A DNA stretch of 40,759 nucleotides from Gammaproteobacteria bacterium (GCA_029881035.1 JAOUNI010000021.1:1-40759), one strand, 5' to 3'. Positions 7,659-18,739 are shown, counted from the first letter of the stretch. Numbers and translations: made by a program. The notes: generated by a model not told the origin, from the letters alone.

Positions 7659-8959
7659 TGGCTTCAAAAAATGTTTATATTGTTGATGGCAGTCGCTCAC
7701 CTCAACTCAAAGCACGTGGACGACAGGGACCATTTAGCGCCAGTGATATGGCGGTACAAACTGCTCGACCTTTATTGCTGAGAAATTCAGCTGCAGCCGA
7801 GAATATTGATGAAGTTATTCTCGGTTGTATGATGCCCGGTCCTGATGAAGCGAATATTGCACGTGTCGTTGCTTTGCGACTGGGTATTTCACAACGCGTA
7901 CCTGCATGGACGGTGCAACGTAATTGTGCATCGGGTATGCAGTCAATTGATTCGGCGTTTCATAATATCAAAAGTGGGTTATCAGATATTGTACTCGCTG
8001 GCGGTGTTGAGGTAATGAGCCATGCGCCGCTATTGCTCAACAGTCATATGGTTAACTGGATGGGGGGTATGGCCACGGCGAGATCACCCATGATGAAAAT
8101 TAAGCAACTTTCAAAATTACGTCCGCATTTTTTAAAACCTGTGATCGCATTAATACGTGGACTCACTGATCACGTTGTGGGTTTGAATATGGGTCAGACA
8201 GCAGAAGAAATTGCTTATCGATTTAATATCAGTCGGGCACAAATGGATGAGTATGCCGTCGCCAGTCATCAGCGCCTGGCGCAAGCTTATGATAATGGCG
8301 CACTGGATGAAGTCGAAGTTTTATATGATTCAAATGGAAATTTTTATGCTGAAGATGATGGCTTACGTCGTGATTCCAGTGTTGAGAATCTGGCCCGCCT
8401 GCGCCCCGCTTTCGATCGTAATTATGGCAATGTCACTGCGGGCAATAGCGCACAAATTACCGATGGTGCGAGTTGGCTAATCCTGGCCAGTGAAAAAGCA
8501 GTTAAAAAATATAATCTGTCAGTGCTCGCAAAAATTAGTGATACGCAATGGGCGGGGTTAGATCCTAAAGTGATGGGCATGGGGCCGGTACATGCGATGA
8601 CGCCGATCATGCAACGCAATAAATTAAGTATTGACGATATTGATTACTGGGAAATTAACGAAGCATTTGCCACGCAGGTGCTCGGCTGTGTAGCTGCATG
8701 GAATGAGGACACTTATTGTAAAGAACATCTGAAACTGAAAAAAGCTATGGGTACAATTCCTCATGACCGACTCAATATCGATGGCGGAGGCATTAGTTTA
8801 GGTCATCCTGTCGGAGCCAGTGGTGCAAGGATCATATTACACCTCGCCAAATTATTAGAAAGAAAGAAGGCAAAGCGTGGCCTCGCCAGCTTATGCATTG
8901 GCGGTGGCCAGGGTGGCGCCATGTTAATTGAACGCGAAGAAAAACTGGAACAACAATGA
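7658..8959 (+). CDS. fadI: 3-ketoacyl-CoA thiolase (acetyl-CoA C-acyltransferase), FadI type
   Basis: Thiolase cleaves 3-ketoacyl-CoA with CoA to acetyl-CoA and a shortened acyl-CoA, the last step of the cycle. The 433-residue protein keeps the thiolase catalytic set: nucleophile C90 (RNCASGMQSI), H383 (SLGHPVGASGAR) and C413 (LCIGGGQGGAM). Length and sequence are closer to FadI (about 436) than to FadA (about 390). Its start overlaps the fadE stop by one base and its stop overlaps the fadJ start by four (ATGA), so the three genes are translationally coupled. A biosynthetic acetyl-CoA acetyltransferase role is possible, but the context argues for beta-oxidation. Confidence 0.92.
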   Translation: MASKNVYIVDGSRSPQLKARGRQGPFSASDMAVQTARPLLLRNSAAAENIDEVILGCMMPGPDEANIARVVALRLGISQRVPAWTVQRNCASGMQSIDSAFHNIKSGLSDIVLAGGVEVMSHAPLLLNSHMVNWMGGMATARSPMMKIKQLSKLRPHFLKPVIALIRGLTDHVVGLNMGQTAEEIAYRFNISRAQMDEYAVASHQRLAQAYDNGALDEVEVLYDSNGNFYAEDDGLRRDSSVENLARLRPAFDRNYGNVTAGNSAQITDGASWLILASEKAVKKYNLSVLAKISDTQWAGLDPKVMGMGPVHAMTPIMQRNKLSIDDIDYWEINEAFATQVLGCVAAWNEDTYCKEHLKLKKAMGTIPHDRLNIDGGGISLGHPVGASGARIILHLAKLLERKKAKRGLASLCIGGGQGGAMLIEREEKLEQQ

Positions 8960-10998
8960 GCATACAAGATAATAAATATAAACACTGGAAGCTCGAATTA
9001 GATGAAGCCAATATCCTGTGGTTGCATATGGACGTAGCTGAGTCAAAAGTTAATCTATTATCGTCTGCGGTGATTGATGAACTGAATGCCATACTGGATG
9101 ATATAAAAAAGCAACTGCCACAGGGCGTGATTATTTTATCAGATAAAAAAGACAGTTTTATTTTTGGTGCTGATATAAAAGAATTTACGGAACTCGAAAA
9201 TCAGCAACAGGCGGTCACCTTCCTCGAACGAGGTCATGCGCTGATGAACAAACTGGAGTCGATCTCCTGCCCTACTGTCAGCATGATCCATGGTATGTGT
9301 CTGGGTGGTGGAACTGAGTTATCACTAGCCTGCCGTTATCGCGTTATGTCGGATGAAAATTGCTCTCGAATTGGTCTGCCCGAAATCAAGCTGGGTATCT
9401 TCCCTGGTTATGGCGGCACCGTCCGTTCGATTCGTCGTGCTGGCCCGTTAGCGGCAATGAATATGATGCTCACAGGTAGTGCATTACCAACCAGGGTTGC
9501 AAAAAAAATTGGACTGATTGATGAGGCAGTACCACTGCGACAACTAAAGCACGCTGCCAGACATTTTGTGATGGATGCACCTAAACTTAAACAGCCGGGT
9601 TTAGTGCAACGAGTAGCTAATTATAGAATTTTACGGCCATTAGTTGCTGCTCAAATGCGTAAACAGGTTGCGCGAAAAGCAAAACAACAGCACTATCCGG
9701 CTCCCTATCGTTTAATTGAACTCTGGAAAAACTATGCCAGTAACCCAGAGCAAATGCTCCAACAGGAAATCAAAGAAGTTTCTAAACTAGCCATTAATGA
9801 AACTGCGCGTAATCTGGTGCGGGTGTTTTTTCTTCAGGAGGCTTTAAAAAAACAGGGTAAGCAGGTTGAATACAAGGCCAGGCATGTGCATGTTATTGGT
9901 GGCGGCATTATGGGCGGCGACATTGCATCGTGGTGTGCAATACAGGGATATACCGTTTCAGTTCAGGATCAAAGTCCTGAACGACTGGCTCAAACAACAA
10001 AACGTGCGCAAACATCTTTTAAAAAGAAATATAAAAAAGATCGTCGCGCCATCACCGCTGCCAGTGACCGTCTTATCATGGATCATAAAGGTATTGGTGT
10101 GGCGCAGGCTGATCTTGTTATTGAAGCTATTTTTGAAAATGCCGAAGTCAAACGTGAGTTATATCAAAACATTGAACCACGAATGAAAGAAGGCGCCATA
10201 CTTGCCACCAATACTTCAAGTATCAAACTCGAAGATTTAAGTTCATGTTTAAAAAATCCCGGTCGTTTAGTTGGGTTGCATTTCTTCAATCCAGTAGCAC
10301 TGATGCCACTGGTTGAGATTATTCATGGTAACAATACTGATCCAAATGTTTTACAGCAGGCTTCCTCCTTTGCGCGCAATATTGGTAAATTACCATTACC
10401 TGTTAAAAGCTCACCGGGATTCCTTGTCAATCGAATTTTGATGCCTTATTTGCTCGAAGCGGTCATCATGGTGGATGAAGGTATTGCACCGGAGTCAATT
10501 GATAAAGCCGCCACCGACTTTGGCATGCCGATGGGACCGATTGAACTGGCGGATACAGTAGGTTTAGATATCTGTAAAAATGTAGCCAGTATTCTATCTA
10601 AAACGATGAATATGGAATTACCAAAAAACCTCGAACAGATTGTTAAGATTGGCCATTTAGGTAAAAAAACTGGTTCGGGTTTTTATCAATATAAAAATGG
10701 TAAAGTTCAGAAGAATAAAAAAGTACAACACAAAAACATTCAGGAAATTCAGGATCGTATGATCATGAAGTTATTGAATGAATCGGTCGCCTGCTTACGC
10801 GAAGGTATTGTTGAAAATGCCGATATGATTGATGCCGGCGTCATTTTTGGTACCGGTTTCGCACCATTTAGATCTGGCTCAATTCATCATATTCATGACC
10901 AGGGTATTGAAAAACTCGTGAACAAAATGATTCAACTGGAAAAACGTTTTGGTGAACGATTTAAACCAGATGAATACTGGCAGAAATTAAAAGTCTAA
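8956..10998 (+). CDS. fadJ: Enoyl-CoA hydratase / 3-hydroxyacyl-CoA dehydrogenase (FadJ/FadB type)
   Basis: This bifunctional enzyme hydrates enoyl-CoA and oxidises the product to 3-ketoacyl-CoA with NAD. The 680-residue protein has an N-terminal crotonase domain with catalytic E121 (LGGGTELSLA) and E143 (GLPEIKLGIFPGYGGT). From about residue 310 a Rossmann dehydrogenase follows (VIGGGIMGGDIA) with catalytic H442 in GLHFFNPV, then two C-terminal helical domains (FGMPMGPIELADTVGLD; FGTGFAPFRSG). It is slightly shorter than E. coli FadJ (714) or FadB (729). It ends the fad operon. Its stop lies inside the stop of the convergent tatD gene and no terminator is visible, so transcripts may run into each other. 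Confidence 0.94.
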   Translation: MSIQDNKYKHWKLELDEANILWLHMDVAESKVNLLSSAVIDELNAILDDIKKQLPQGVIILSDKKDSFIFGADIKEFTELENQQQAVTFLERGHALMNKLESISCPTVSMIHGMCLGGGTELSLACRYRVMSDENCSRIGLPEIKLGIFPGYGGTVRSIRRAGPLAAMNMMLTGSALPTRVAKKIGLIDEAVPLRQLKHAARHFVMDAPKLKQPGLVQRVANYRILRPLVAAQMRKQVARKAKQQHYPAPYRLIELWKNYASNPEQMLQQEIKEVSKLAINETARNLVRVFFLQEALKKQGKQVEYKARHVHVIGGGIMGGDIASWCAIQGYTVSVQDQSPERLAQTTKRAQTSFKKKYKKDRRAITAASDRLIMDHKGIGVAQADLVIEAIFENAEVKRELYQNIEPRMKEGAILATNTSSIKLEDLSSCLKNPGRLVGLHFFNPVALMPLVEIIHGNNTDPNVLQQASSFARNIGKLPLPVKSSPGFLVNRILMPYLLEAVIMVDEGIAPESIDKAATDFGMPMGPIELADTVGLDICKNVASILSKTMNMELPKNLEQIVKIGHLGKKTGSGFYQYKNGKVQKNKKVQHKNIQEIQDRMIMKLLNESVACLREGIVENADMIDAGVIFGTGFAPFRSGSIHHIHDQGIEKLVNKMIQLEKRFGERFKPDEYWQKLKV

Positions 10999-11768
10999 TG
11001 ATGACCAAACAATCGATAGTAATTATCTTTTGATACCTGAGCTATGTGTTCGACACTGGTGTTGCGCACTTCAGCTATTGTTTCTGCGACGTGACTCACC
11101 AGTGCTGGCCAGTTCTGTTTGCCTCGATGCGGCACCGGTGCCAGATAAGGGGAATCGGTTTCGATCAGTAGCTTGTCATCGGGAACATGTCTAGCGACTT
11201 CACGCAGTGCTTCAGCATTTCTAAAAGTGGTGATACCCGAAAAGGAAATCATAAAACCAAGTTCCATTGCCCTGTCGGCAAAATCCATGCTTTCTGTAAA
11301 GCAGTGAATTACACCACTGCATTTTTCGGCATTTTCATCACGCAGTATGTCGAGTGTGTCCTGCCCTGCATCGCGGGTATGCACGATGACGGGTTTGTTG
11401 AGATCGTTGGCGATTTGAATGTGGCTACGGAATCGATTCTGTTGAATCCAGTTATCACCTTTGTGGTAATAATAATCGAGCCCGGTCTCACCAAGGGCAA
11501 CTACCTTTGCATTTGTTGCCAGTGTTCTTAAGTGGTTTGCATCCAGCGGTATTTGCTGATCGGCCATAGGATGCACGCCGACCGAGACTGAGATCTGTGG
11601 ATAGTCGGCAACCTGCGCCAGCATACTGGGATATTTCTCCAGGTCGATGCAGACACAGAGCATGTGTTCTATGCCTGCACTGATGGTTTTCTGGATTAGC
11701 GTGTCGAAACTGCCATTAAAATCGGCGAGATCAATACAGTCCAGATGGCAGTGTGAATCTACAAACAA
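10995..11768 (-). CDS. tatD: TatD-family metal-dependent deoxyribonuclease
   Basis: TatD-family hydrolases are divalent-metal nucleases linked to DNA repair and degradation. The 257-residue TIM-barrel protein carries the full ligand set: H6 and H8 (DSHCHLD), E94 (LGETGLDYYY), H130 (VIVHTRDA), H155 (GVIHCF) and D205 (IETDSPYLAP). The start must be a TTG at 11768, because the frame has no ATG upstream before pilZ ends and MFVDSHCHLD is the family's normal N-terminus. The ribosome site is weak. It is the last gene of the long minus-strand series, 28 bases after pilZ, as in Pseudomonas. Its final codons overlap fadJ. Confidence 0.92.
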   Translation of the reverse strand: MFVDSHCHLDCIDLADFNGSFDTLIQKTISAGIEHMLCVCIDLEKYPSMLAQVADYPQISVSVGVHPMADQQIPLDANHLRTLATNAKVVALGETGLDYYYHKGDNWIQQNRFRSHIQIANDLNKPVIVHTRDAGQDTLDILRDENAEKCSGVIHCFTESMDFADRAMELGFMISFSGITTFRNAEALREVARHVPDDKLLIETDSPYLAPVPHRGKQNWPALVSHVAETIAEVRNTSVEHIAQVSKDNYYRLFGHH

Positions 11769-11796
11769 GTTTGAACTACGTGTGACGATAAATGCT

Positions 11797-12147
11797 TTAC
11801 ATCGTATGGGTGATACGATCAGCTTTCATTGCTCCGGCAAGATGAGTTTCGATTTTGCTTCGGGTTTGTCCTTTATCCTGCGGTGCAAACTGTACACCAA
11901 TGCCCTGCGCTCGATTGCCCTGAGCACCCTGAGGCGTGATCCAGATAATCTTGCCCGCGACTGGTAGACGATCACCGTCCTCCATTAATGTCAGCAGCAT
12001 AAAAACCTCATCACCCAGATTGTAGGATTTATTGGTGGGAATAAATAAGCCGCCATTTTGCACATAAGGCATATAAGAGGCGTAAAGAGAAACCTTGTCT
12101 TTAATGCTAAGTGAAAGCATACCAGGGCGTGCATTGCTTGCGCTCAT
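11797..12147 (-). CDS. pilZ: Type IV pilus assembly PilZ-domain protein
   Basis: This is the small cytoplasmic protein needed for type IV pilus biogenesis through the PilF/PilB-type machinery. The 116-residue product has the canonical PilZ core GGLFIPTNKSYNLGDEVFML, then AGKIIWITPQGAQGNRAQGIGVQF. As in Pseudomonas PilZ, I see no RxxxR c-di-GMP-binding motif, so it should not bind the nucleotide despite the domain name. An AGGA ribosome site precedes the ATG. Gene order tmk-holB-pilZ-tatD is strongly conserved. No other pilus genes are in the window, so whether pili are made cannot be judged. Confidence 0.94.
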   Translation of the reverse strand: MSASNARPGMLSLSIKDKVSLYASYMPYVQNGGLFIPTNKSYNLGDEVFMLLTLMEDGDRLPVAGKIIWITPQGAQGNRAQGIGVQFAPQDKGQTRSKIETHLAGAMKADRITHTM

Positions 12148-12175
12148 AGTGTGGATCCTTTGTCTATTAAATTCT

Positions 12176-13156
12176 TCATAGAGAGTCCCATGATATTAGC
12201 AGATTCTCCCAGATTAATTGAAGATTCAGGGCAATAGTTTCCTTACGAATATATTCAATGATCAGGTCGTTATAAGCAAAAATTCGTTTTAAATCAGACT
12301 TTTTGGCGAGTTTATTCAAATGTGGTCGATTGATTTCATTAATGATAGCACTATTAAAATTGGTGTTTTTCAGTCGTACCAGATCATTGACCCAGTCCAG
12401 TAGCCAGTTCAGGCTAAGATCCTTGGGTAGCTCGGCCAGTTTGGCGGCATAACTTAGTGAAGATTCACCATTTAGGCCTGCTGTAAGTGCCTTTGCGAGC
12501 AATTCGCGATGTTGCAGGGTTTCTTCGTGTTGATACAATGCGGTTAGTGGTGCGCCATGAGCATATTTTAGAGCTATTTCAGGTGATTTCAGGCCTTGAG
12601 TCTGCAACCATCCGATAGCAGTCGCCTCACTGGGGTACGGGAAGCGTAACGCCTGACAGCGGCTTCGAACCGTTATCGGTAGGCGATGTGGTCGCGAGGT
12701 GACGAGAATGATCAGAGTCTGGTTACCTGGTTCTTCCAGCGTTTTGAGTAAAGCATTGGCTCCCTGAACCAGCATTCTGTCGGCATTTTCAATGATAGCA
12801 ATGCGGTAGCCTTCGAACTGGCTGCTCGATGTTAATTTGGTGCAGAGTTTACGAATTGCATCAATACGAATATTGAGTACTGGCTTCGTGCTTTTAGAAT
12901 TCTCTGGCGGAACTGGTTTTAGAAAAGTTAAATCCGGGTGTGTTTGAGCAGCGATTAGCTGGCAGGCACTACACCGCCCGCAGGCTTCTCCAGTTTGCAC
13001 AGATTGCTTACATAATAAAGAAGCGGATAAGGATTGAGCAAAATCACGCTTGCCGCTGCCTTCTTCACCGTATAACAAAATAGCATGAGGCAACCGTTGA
13101 GCTTGCTTCAGCTGCATCATTTTGTGCCATTGTTCCTGTTGCCATGGATAAATCAT
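12176..13156 (-). CDS. holB: DNA polymerase III subunit delta'
   Basis: Delta' is part of the clamp-loader complex that places the beta sliding clamp on DNA. The 326-residue protein begins MIYPWQQEQW, the normal N-terminus, followed by a P-loop-like GEEGSGK (30-36). A four-cysteine zinc site is present (C49, C59, C62, C65), the spacing I know from E. coli. Sensor-type motifs follow (LLKTLEEPGNQTLIILVTSRP and the SRC motif near 165). Length is typical (E. coli 334). It follows tmk after 36 bases and precedes pilZ by 28, all on the same strand. Confidence 0.95.
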   Translation of the reverse strand: MIYPWQQEQWHKMMQLKQAQRLPHAILLYGEEGSGKRDFAQSLSASLLCKQSVQTGEACGRCSACQLIAAQTHPDLTFLKPVPPENSKSTKPVLNIRIDAIRKLCTKLTSSSQFEGYRIAIIENADRMLVQGANALLKTLEEPGNQTLIILVTSRPHRLPITVRSRCQALRFPYPSEATAIGWLQTQGLKSPEIALKYAHGAPLTALYQHEETLQHRELLAKALTAGLNGESSLSYAAKLAELPKDLSLNWLLDWVNDLVRLKNTNFNSAIINEINRPHLNKLAKKSDLKRIFAYNDLIIEYIRKETIALNLQLIWENLLISWDSL

Positions 13157-13192
13157 TGTTTCTAAATCGTTCTGTTACGGTGAAATGAAAGC

Positions 13193-14831
<1,639 letters not shown>

Positions 14832-14835
<4 letters not shown>

Positions 14836-15659
14836 TGTCTGGAAATTCGTTGCTGTAATACCTGTGTAATTTTTTGAGTTATTGGGCCGATTTCATAACT
14901 CTTATTATTCAGTGTGTTGACTGGCCATATGCCAATAATGCTGTTACAAACAAAAATCTCATCCATGCTCATTATTTCTTCTTTTGTTATATTGGTAACT
15001 TTAGACTGGATTTTCTGCTCCTGTGCGATAGACAGTATTTGCGCTCGAATGATGCCGTTAACGCCGCTGAGGTTTAATGAAGGAGTGTATAATTGATTTT
15101 TTTTAACAGCAAAGACATTGCTCATAGTGCCTTCAATTAAGTGTCCTGATTCATCAAACATAAAGCCTTCCTGATATTCATCCTGCCATTCGTTTCGAGC
15201 CAATACATTATCCAGTCTGTTTAGATGTTTAATGCCTGCAAGTCTGGAATTATTTGATACCGGGTGCTGGCAGAAACATGCATTGATTCCCTGTTTTGCA
15301 TACTGCTCTGAATATGGTGGCAAATCACTGAGAATGACAATACGCGTTGGTTTCTGCGGTAACGAACTTCGATAGCCCCGCTCACTCTGTCCACGCGTTA
15401 ATATGAGTTTAATAACGCAGCCGCTAACACTGTGTGCTTGTAACATATTTTGCACGTCGGATTCAAAATATTTTATAGCCGAAAGTTCGATACCCAGTTG
15501 TTGCGCACTATTTTGCATGCGTACAATATGTTCATTCCAGAATTGCAGTTTGTGATCAACACAGGCGATAGTCTCAAATAAACCATCACCATAGTGCAGA
15601 CCCCTATCCATAATGGAAAGATACTGACAGGAAATCCCATTGATACTTATATGCTGCAT
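14832..15659 (-). CDS. pabC: 4-amino-4-deoxychorismate lyase
   Basis: PabC releases pyruvate from 4-amino-4-deoxychorismate to give p-aminobenzoate for folate synthesis. The 275-residue protein is a fold-type IV PLP enzyme: SIMDRGLHYGDGLFET (15-30) is its conserved N-terminal motif, K144 in GIKHLNRLDN is the expected PLP-binding lysine, and the PLP phosphate loop lies near 190-200 (GTMSNVFAV). It is 1 base downstream of pabB and overlaps mltG by four, so the two p-aminobenzoate genes are coupled. Branched-chain or D-amino acid transaminases share the fold, but the neighbour pabB decides for PabC. Confidence 0.92.
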
Positions 15660-15660
15660 A

Positions 15661-17055
15661 TCATGTATTCAAATTAAAAATATTAACCAGACCCTTTGCC
15701 TTGGCGCGAGTTTCTTCCAGTTCGCGCTGTGGGTCAGAGTCTGCCACGATACCACCACCAGCTCGGAAACTAATTTTATTGCCGGCTCTTAGCATAGTAC
15801 GAATTAAAATATTCAGGTCCATACTGCCATCACGATTAATGTATCCCACCGATCCCGTGTAGGCGCCACGTTGTTCCTGTTCCATCTCAGATAATATTTC
15901 CATGCACCGTACTTTAGGGCAACCTGTTATAGTGCCACCGGGAAACACGGCCTTGATTACATCTACTGGTGTTAACTGGTCTTTGATCATACCCTGAATA
16001 TTGGAAACAATGTGATGCACATGTTGATAGCTTTCCAGCCCCATGAGCTCACTTACCCTGATAGTGCCCGGCTTGCAGACGCGACCCAGATCATTACGTT
16101 CCAGATCGATCAGCATGATGTGTTCTGCCTGTTCTTTGGGATGCTCTAATAATTCTTTTGTGATTGCAGCGTCATTATCATGTGTAGATGAACGCGGTCG
16201 AGTACCGGCAATAGGTCTTGTTTCAATAATATTTTTTCTGGATGAAACCAGACGTTCTGGTGAAGAACTCATCAGGCAGGCATCACCTAATCGAGCAAAA
16301 GCTGCAAATGAGCCCGGATTGGATGTGGATAAAGCATTGAATATATCCACGTCATTAATAACATTATTTATTTCAATCAACCATGGCCTTGATAGATTAG
16401 CCTGAAAAATATCACCTTCAATAATATAGTTTTTGATTGTGTTTACCTGCTCCAGATACGGAGCTTCCGGTGATTCACAAATGGCATGGCAGTTTATTTT
16501 TGTTGGTTGTATTAAATCAGAATTGCATCCCAATTCAGCCACATCATTTTCAATTTGATCAAGCAGATTGGCGTATTCATTTTCTGCAACAGCTGTAATG
16601 GTGTTTCTCAAATGATCTACAATAATTGCAGCTGGACAACGTTTGGCTATGGCGAGCGGAATATTATTATTCAAACTGAGTTCATTGGGTTTTGGCAGCT
16701 TCAGTGTCGGTTCAATTTCTACCGCCATTTCATATGACAGATAAATGAACCAGCCACCGGTGAATGGCAGCTCAGTCTGTTGTGTTTGAATTTTTTCTTT
16801 TTGCCACCAGTGATCAAAGCTATTAAGAAAGCCATCGCCAATGGCCAGTGCAGGCTCACCAGTAAAGCTGAGTAGTTGGTCTTTATCGAGAGTAAGACAT
16901 TCCTGAGGATAAGCAAAAAAAATATCGTAGCGGTCACGCAGTCGAGCGTCACTGCTCGACGTGCTGACAAGTGCATAAGGATATTGTTCAGGTCTGGTTT
17001 TGCAGAGAACTGTTAAATCCAGATGATCTGAGAGCAACCGGGTCTGGAATGACAT
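15661..17055 (-). CDS. pabB: Aminodeoxychorismate synthase component I, lysine-less active-site variant
   Basis: PabB converts chorismate and ammonia, supplied by PabA, to 4-amino-4-deoxychorismate. The 464-residue protein has the chorismate-binding fold, with SSPERLV (near 264), LIDLERNDLGRVC (near 320), FPGGTITGCPK (near 375) and YTGSVGY. E. coli PabB has PIKGT, whose lysine is an active-site nucleophile; here residues 281-285 read PIAGT, the form usual in anthranilate synthase TrpE. The adjacent pabC, the absence of trp genes and the position after fabF argue for PabB. I recall lysine-less PabB proteins from Stenotrophomonas-type bacteria with the same neighbourhood. No pabA/trpG gene is nearby. 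A role as TrpE cannot be fully excluded. Confidence 0.83.
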   Translation of the reverse strand: MSFQTRLLSDHLDLTVLCKTRPEQYPYALVSTSSSDARLRDRYDIFFAYPQECLTLDKDQLLSFTGEPALAIGDGFLNSFDHWWQKEKIQTQQTELPFTGGWFIYLSYEMAVEIEPTLKLPKPNELSLNNNIPLAIAKRCPAAIIVDHLRNTITAVAENEYANLLDQIENDVAELGCNSDLIQPTKINCHAICESPEAPYLEQVNTIKNYIIEGDIFQANLSRPWLIEINNVINDVDIFNALSTSNPGSFAAFARLGDACLMSSSPERLVSSRKNIIETRPIAGTRPRSSTHDNDAAITKELLEHPKEQAEHIMLIDLERNDLGRVCKPGTIRVSELMGLESYQHVHHIVSNIQGMIKDQLTPVDVIKAVFPGGTITGCPKVRCMEILSEMEQEQRGAYTGSVGYINRDGSMDLNILIRTMLRAGNKISFRAGGGIVADSDPQRELEETRAKAKGLVNIFNLNT

Positions 17056-17065
17056 CCCTGTTCCG

Positions 17066-18310
17066 TTAGTCTGTCAGTTTCCTGAAAACCAGTGTGCCAT
17101 TGGTGCCGCCAAATCCAAATGAGTTGGAGATGGCGACGTCTATTTTCATCTGGCGTGCAGTGTTAGGCACATAATCCAGATCGCAGCCTTCACTAGGGTT
17201 CTGAAGATTAATGGTCGGTGGTGCCACCTGATCATGAATTGCCATTGCAGAGAAAACCGCTTCAATACCACCCGCAGCACCTAATAAATGTCCGGTCATT
17301 GATTTGGTGGAACTCACCGCTGTGCTGCTGGCATGTGAACCTAAAGCTGCTTTTAGTGCATTGGTTTCTGCGATATCACCCGCCGGTGTAGATGTGCCAT
17401 GAGCATTAACGTAATCAACATCAGAAGGATCAAGACCCGCATCTCTGAGAGCATTGAGCATGCATTTGGCTGCACCACTTCCATCAGCGATTGGCATGGT
17501 CATGTGATAGGCATCACTGTTGTAACCAAAACCGGCGATTTCACAGTAGACTTTTGCGCCTCGGGCTTTGGCGTGTTCATATTCTTCAAGCATCAGTACA
17601 CCGGCACCATCTCCCAGAACAAAACCGTCACGGTCCTGATCCCAGGGACGACTGGCTGTAGCAGGGTCATCGTTGCGCGTAGACAATGCTCTGGCTGCAG
17701 CAAAACCACCAATACCTAAAGGTGATGAAGCTTTTTCAGCACCGCCAGCAAACATTACATCAGCATCACCATAAGCGATAATGCGTGCAGCTTCACCGAT
17801 ACTGTGAGTGCCCGTTGAACAGGCTGTAACCAATGCGATATTCGGGCCTTTGGTGCCGTGCATGATCGAGAAATTTCCCGAAATCATGTTGATGATCGAG
17901 CCAGGGACAAAAAAGGGTGAAATCTTACGTGGACCAGATTCGAGCATCTTGCCATGATTTGTTTCAATCATGGGAAGACCACCAATACCTGAACCGATAG
18001 CAGTACCAATTCGATCTGCATTTTCATCGGTAATTTCGAGGCCCGAGTCACGCAGGGCTTCATCAGCAGCAACCAGTCCATAATGGATGAAGGTATCCAT
18101 TTTTTTCAGGTCTTTAGATGCTATGACATGAGTGGCATCAAAATTTTTGACAGTTGCTGCAATCTTAACGGCATAGTCGCTGGTATCGAACTCATCGATA
18201 GCAACCACTCCACTTTTACCTGCAATGATATTGCCCCAGCTCTCTTTTAGATTGAGACCTACGGGTGAAACAATACCCATGCCGGTGATGACGACGCGAC
18301 GTTTGGACAC
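17066..18310 (-). CDS. fabF: Beta-ketoacyl-ACP synthase II
   Basis: FabF condenses malonyl-ACP with acyl-ACP in fatty acid elongation. I place the start at the GTG at 18310: it gives the family N-terminus [11 protein letters not shown], a length of 414 (E. coli 413) and a GCAGG ribosome site 8 bases upstream. The ATG at 18325 adds five residues without a ribosome site. Catalytic residues are C164 ([10 protein letters not shown]) and the two histidines of [11 protein letters not shown] and [10 protein letters not shown] (about 304 and 341). It follows acpP, separated by a stem-loop, and precedes pabB by 10 bases. Confidence 0.95.
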   Translation of the reverse strand: MSKRRVVITGMGIVSPVGLNLKESWGNIIAGKSGVVAIDEFDTSDYAVKIAATVKNFDATHVIASKDLKKMDTFIHYGLVAADEALRDSGLEITDENADRIGTAIGSGIGGLPMIETNHGKMLESGPRKISPFFVPGSIINMISGNFSIMHGTKGPNIALVTACSTGTHSIGEAARIIAYGDADVMFAGGAEKASSPLGIGGFAAARALSTRNDDPATASRPWDQDRDGFVLGDGAGVLMLEEYEHAKARGAKVYCEIAGFGYNSDAYHMTMPIADGSGAAKCMLNALRDAGLDPSDVDYVNAHGTSTPAGDIAETNALKAALGSHASSTAVSSTKSMTGHLLGAAGGIEAVFSAMAIHDQVAPPTINLQNPSEGCDLDYVPNTARQMKIDVAISNSFGFGGTNGTLVFRKLTD

Positions 18311-18334
18311 TTTTAGTACCTGCATTAAATAACA

Positions 18335-18355
18335 ACAGCCACTAAAGGTGGCTGT
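18335..18355 (-). terminator. Stem-loop between acpP and fabF, probable attenuator
   Basis: On the minus strand ACAGCCAC (18355-18348), the loop CTTTA and GTGGCTGT (18342-18335) form an exact 8-base stem, followed by TGTTATTT rather than a full T run. It lies 26 bases after the acpP stop and 24 before the fabF GTG. It could partly end transcription or protect the 3' end of a short acpP messenger. That would fit the much greater need for acyl carrier protein than for FabF. Confidence 0.5.
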
Positions 18356-18381
18356 GTTGAACTAGAAAAAAACGACAGAAA

Positions 18382-18618
18382 TTACTCTGTATGTGCGTTT
18401 ACGTAGTCGATCGCTAATTGAATAGTGGTGATCTTCTCTGCATCTTCATCAGTAATTTCACACTCGAATTCTTCTTCAAGAGCCATTACCAGTTCTACAG
18501 TATCCAGTGAATCTGCACCAAGATCATCAACGAATGATGCTTCATTAGTTGCCTGTTCTTCTGTCACACCCAGTTGCTCGATTACAATCTTGCGAACGCG
18601 TTCTTCAGCTGTGCTCAT
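18382..18618 (-). CDS. acpP: Acyl carrier protein
   Basis: ACP carries growing acyl chains on a 4'-phosphopantetheine arm in fatty acid synthesis. The 78-residue acidic protein has the attachment site S37 in [18 protein letters not shown], with normal length and composition. A GAGGAA ribosome site lies 5 bases before the ATG. A 187-base gap separates it from fabG and contains a candidate promoter. A stem-loop follows the gene. Both features suggest an abundant short acpP transcript in addition to read-through from fabG. Confidence 0.97.
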   Translation of the reverse strand: MSTAEERVRKIVIEQLGVTEEQATNEASFVDDLGADSLDTVELVMALEEEFECEITDEDAEKITTIQLAIDYVNAHTE

Positions 18619-18709
18619 TTATATTTCCTCGTTAAATTTATCAGTCATAGAGCTGCGCGGTATTCTAGTGAATTCACGCACAGCAATCCAGTTAAATTAT
18701 TGCCCAATA

Positions 18710-18739
18710 ATAATACGTTTTATATTAGAATAAAAACAA
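18710..18739 (-). promoter_or_regulatory. Candidate sigma70 promoter for acpP
   Basis: In the 187-base gap between fabG and acpP the minus strand shows TTGTTT (18739-18734), an 18-base AT-rich spacer and TATTAT (18715-18710). Transcription would start near 18703, leaving a leader of about 85 bases. The hexamers match the consensus only moderately. The rest of the gap is AT-rich and shows nothing else I can name. Confidence 0.4.

Noticed and set aside
15661-17055. Annotation as anthranilate synthase trpE from the PIAGT motif
   Set aside because: The immediate coupling to pabC and the conserved fab-pab-mltG order favour PabB; the motif is instead reported as a variant.
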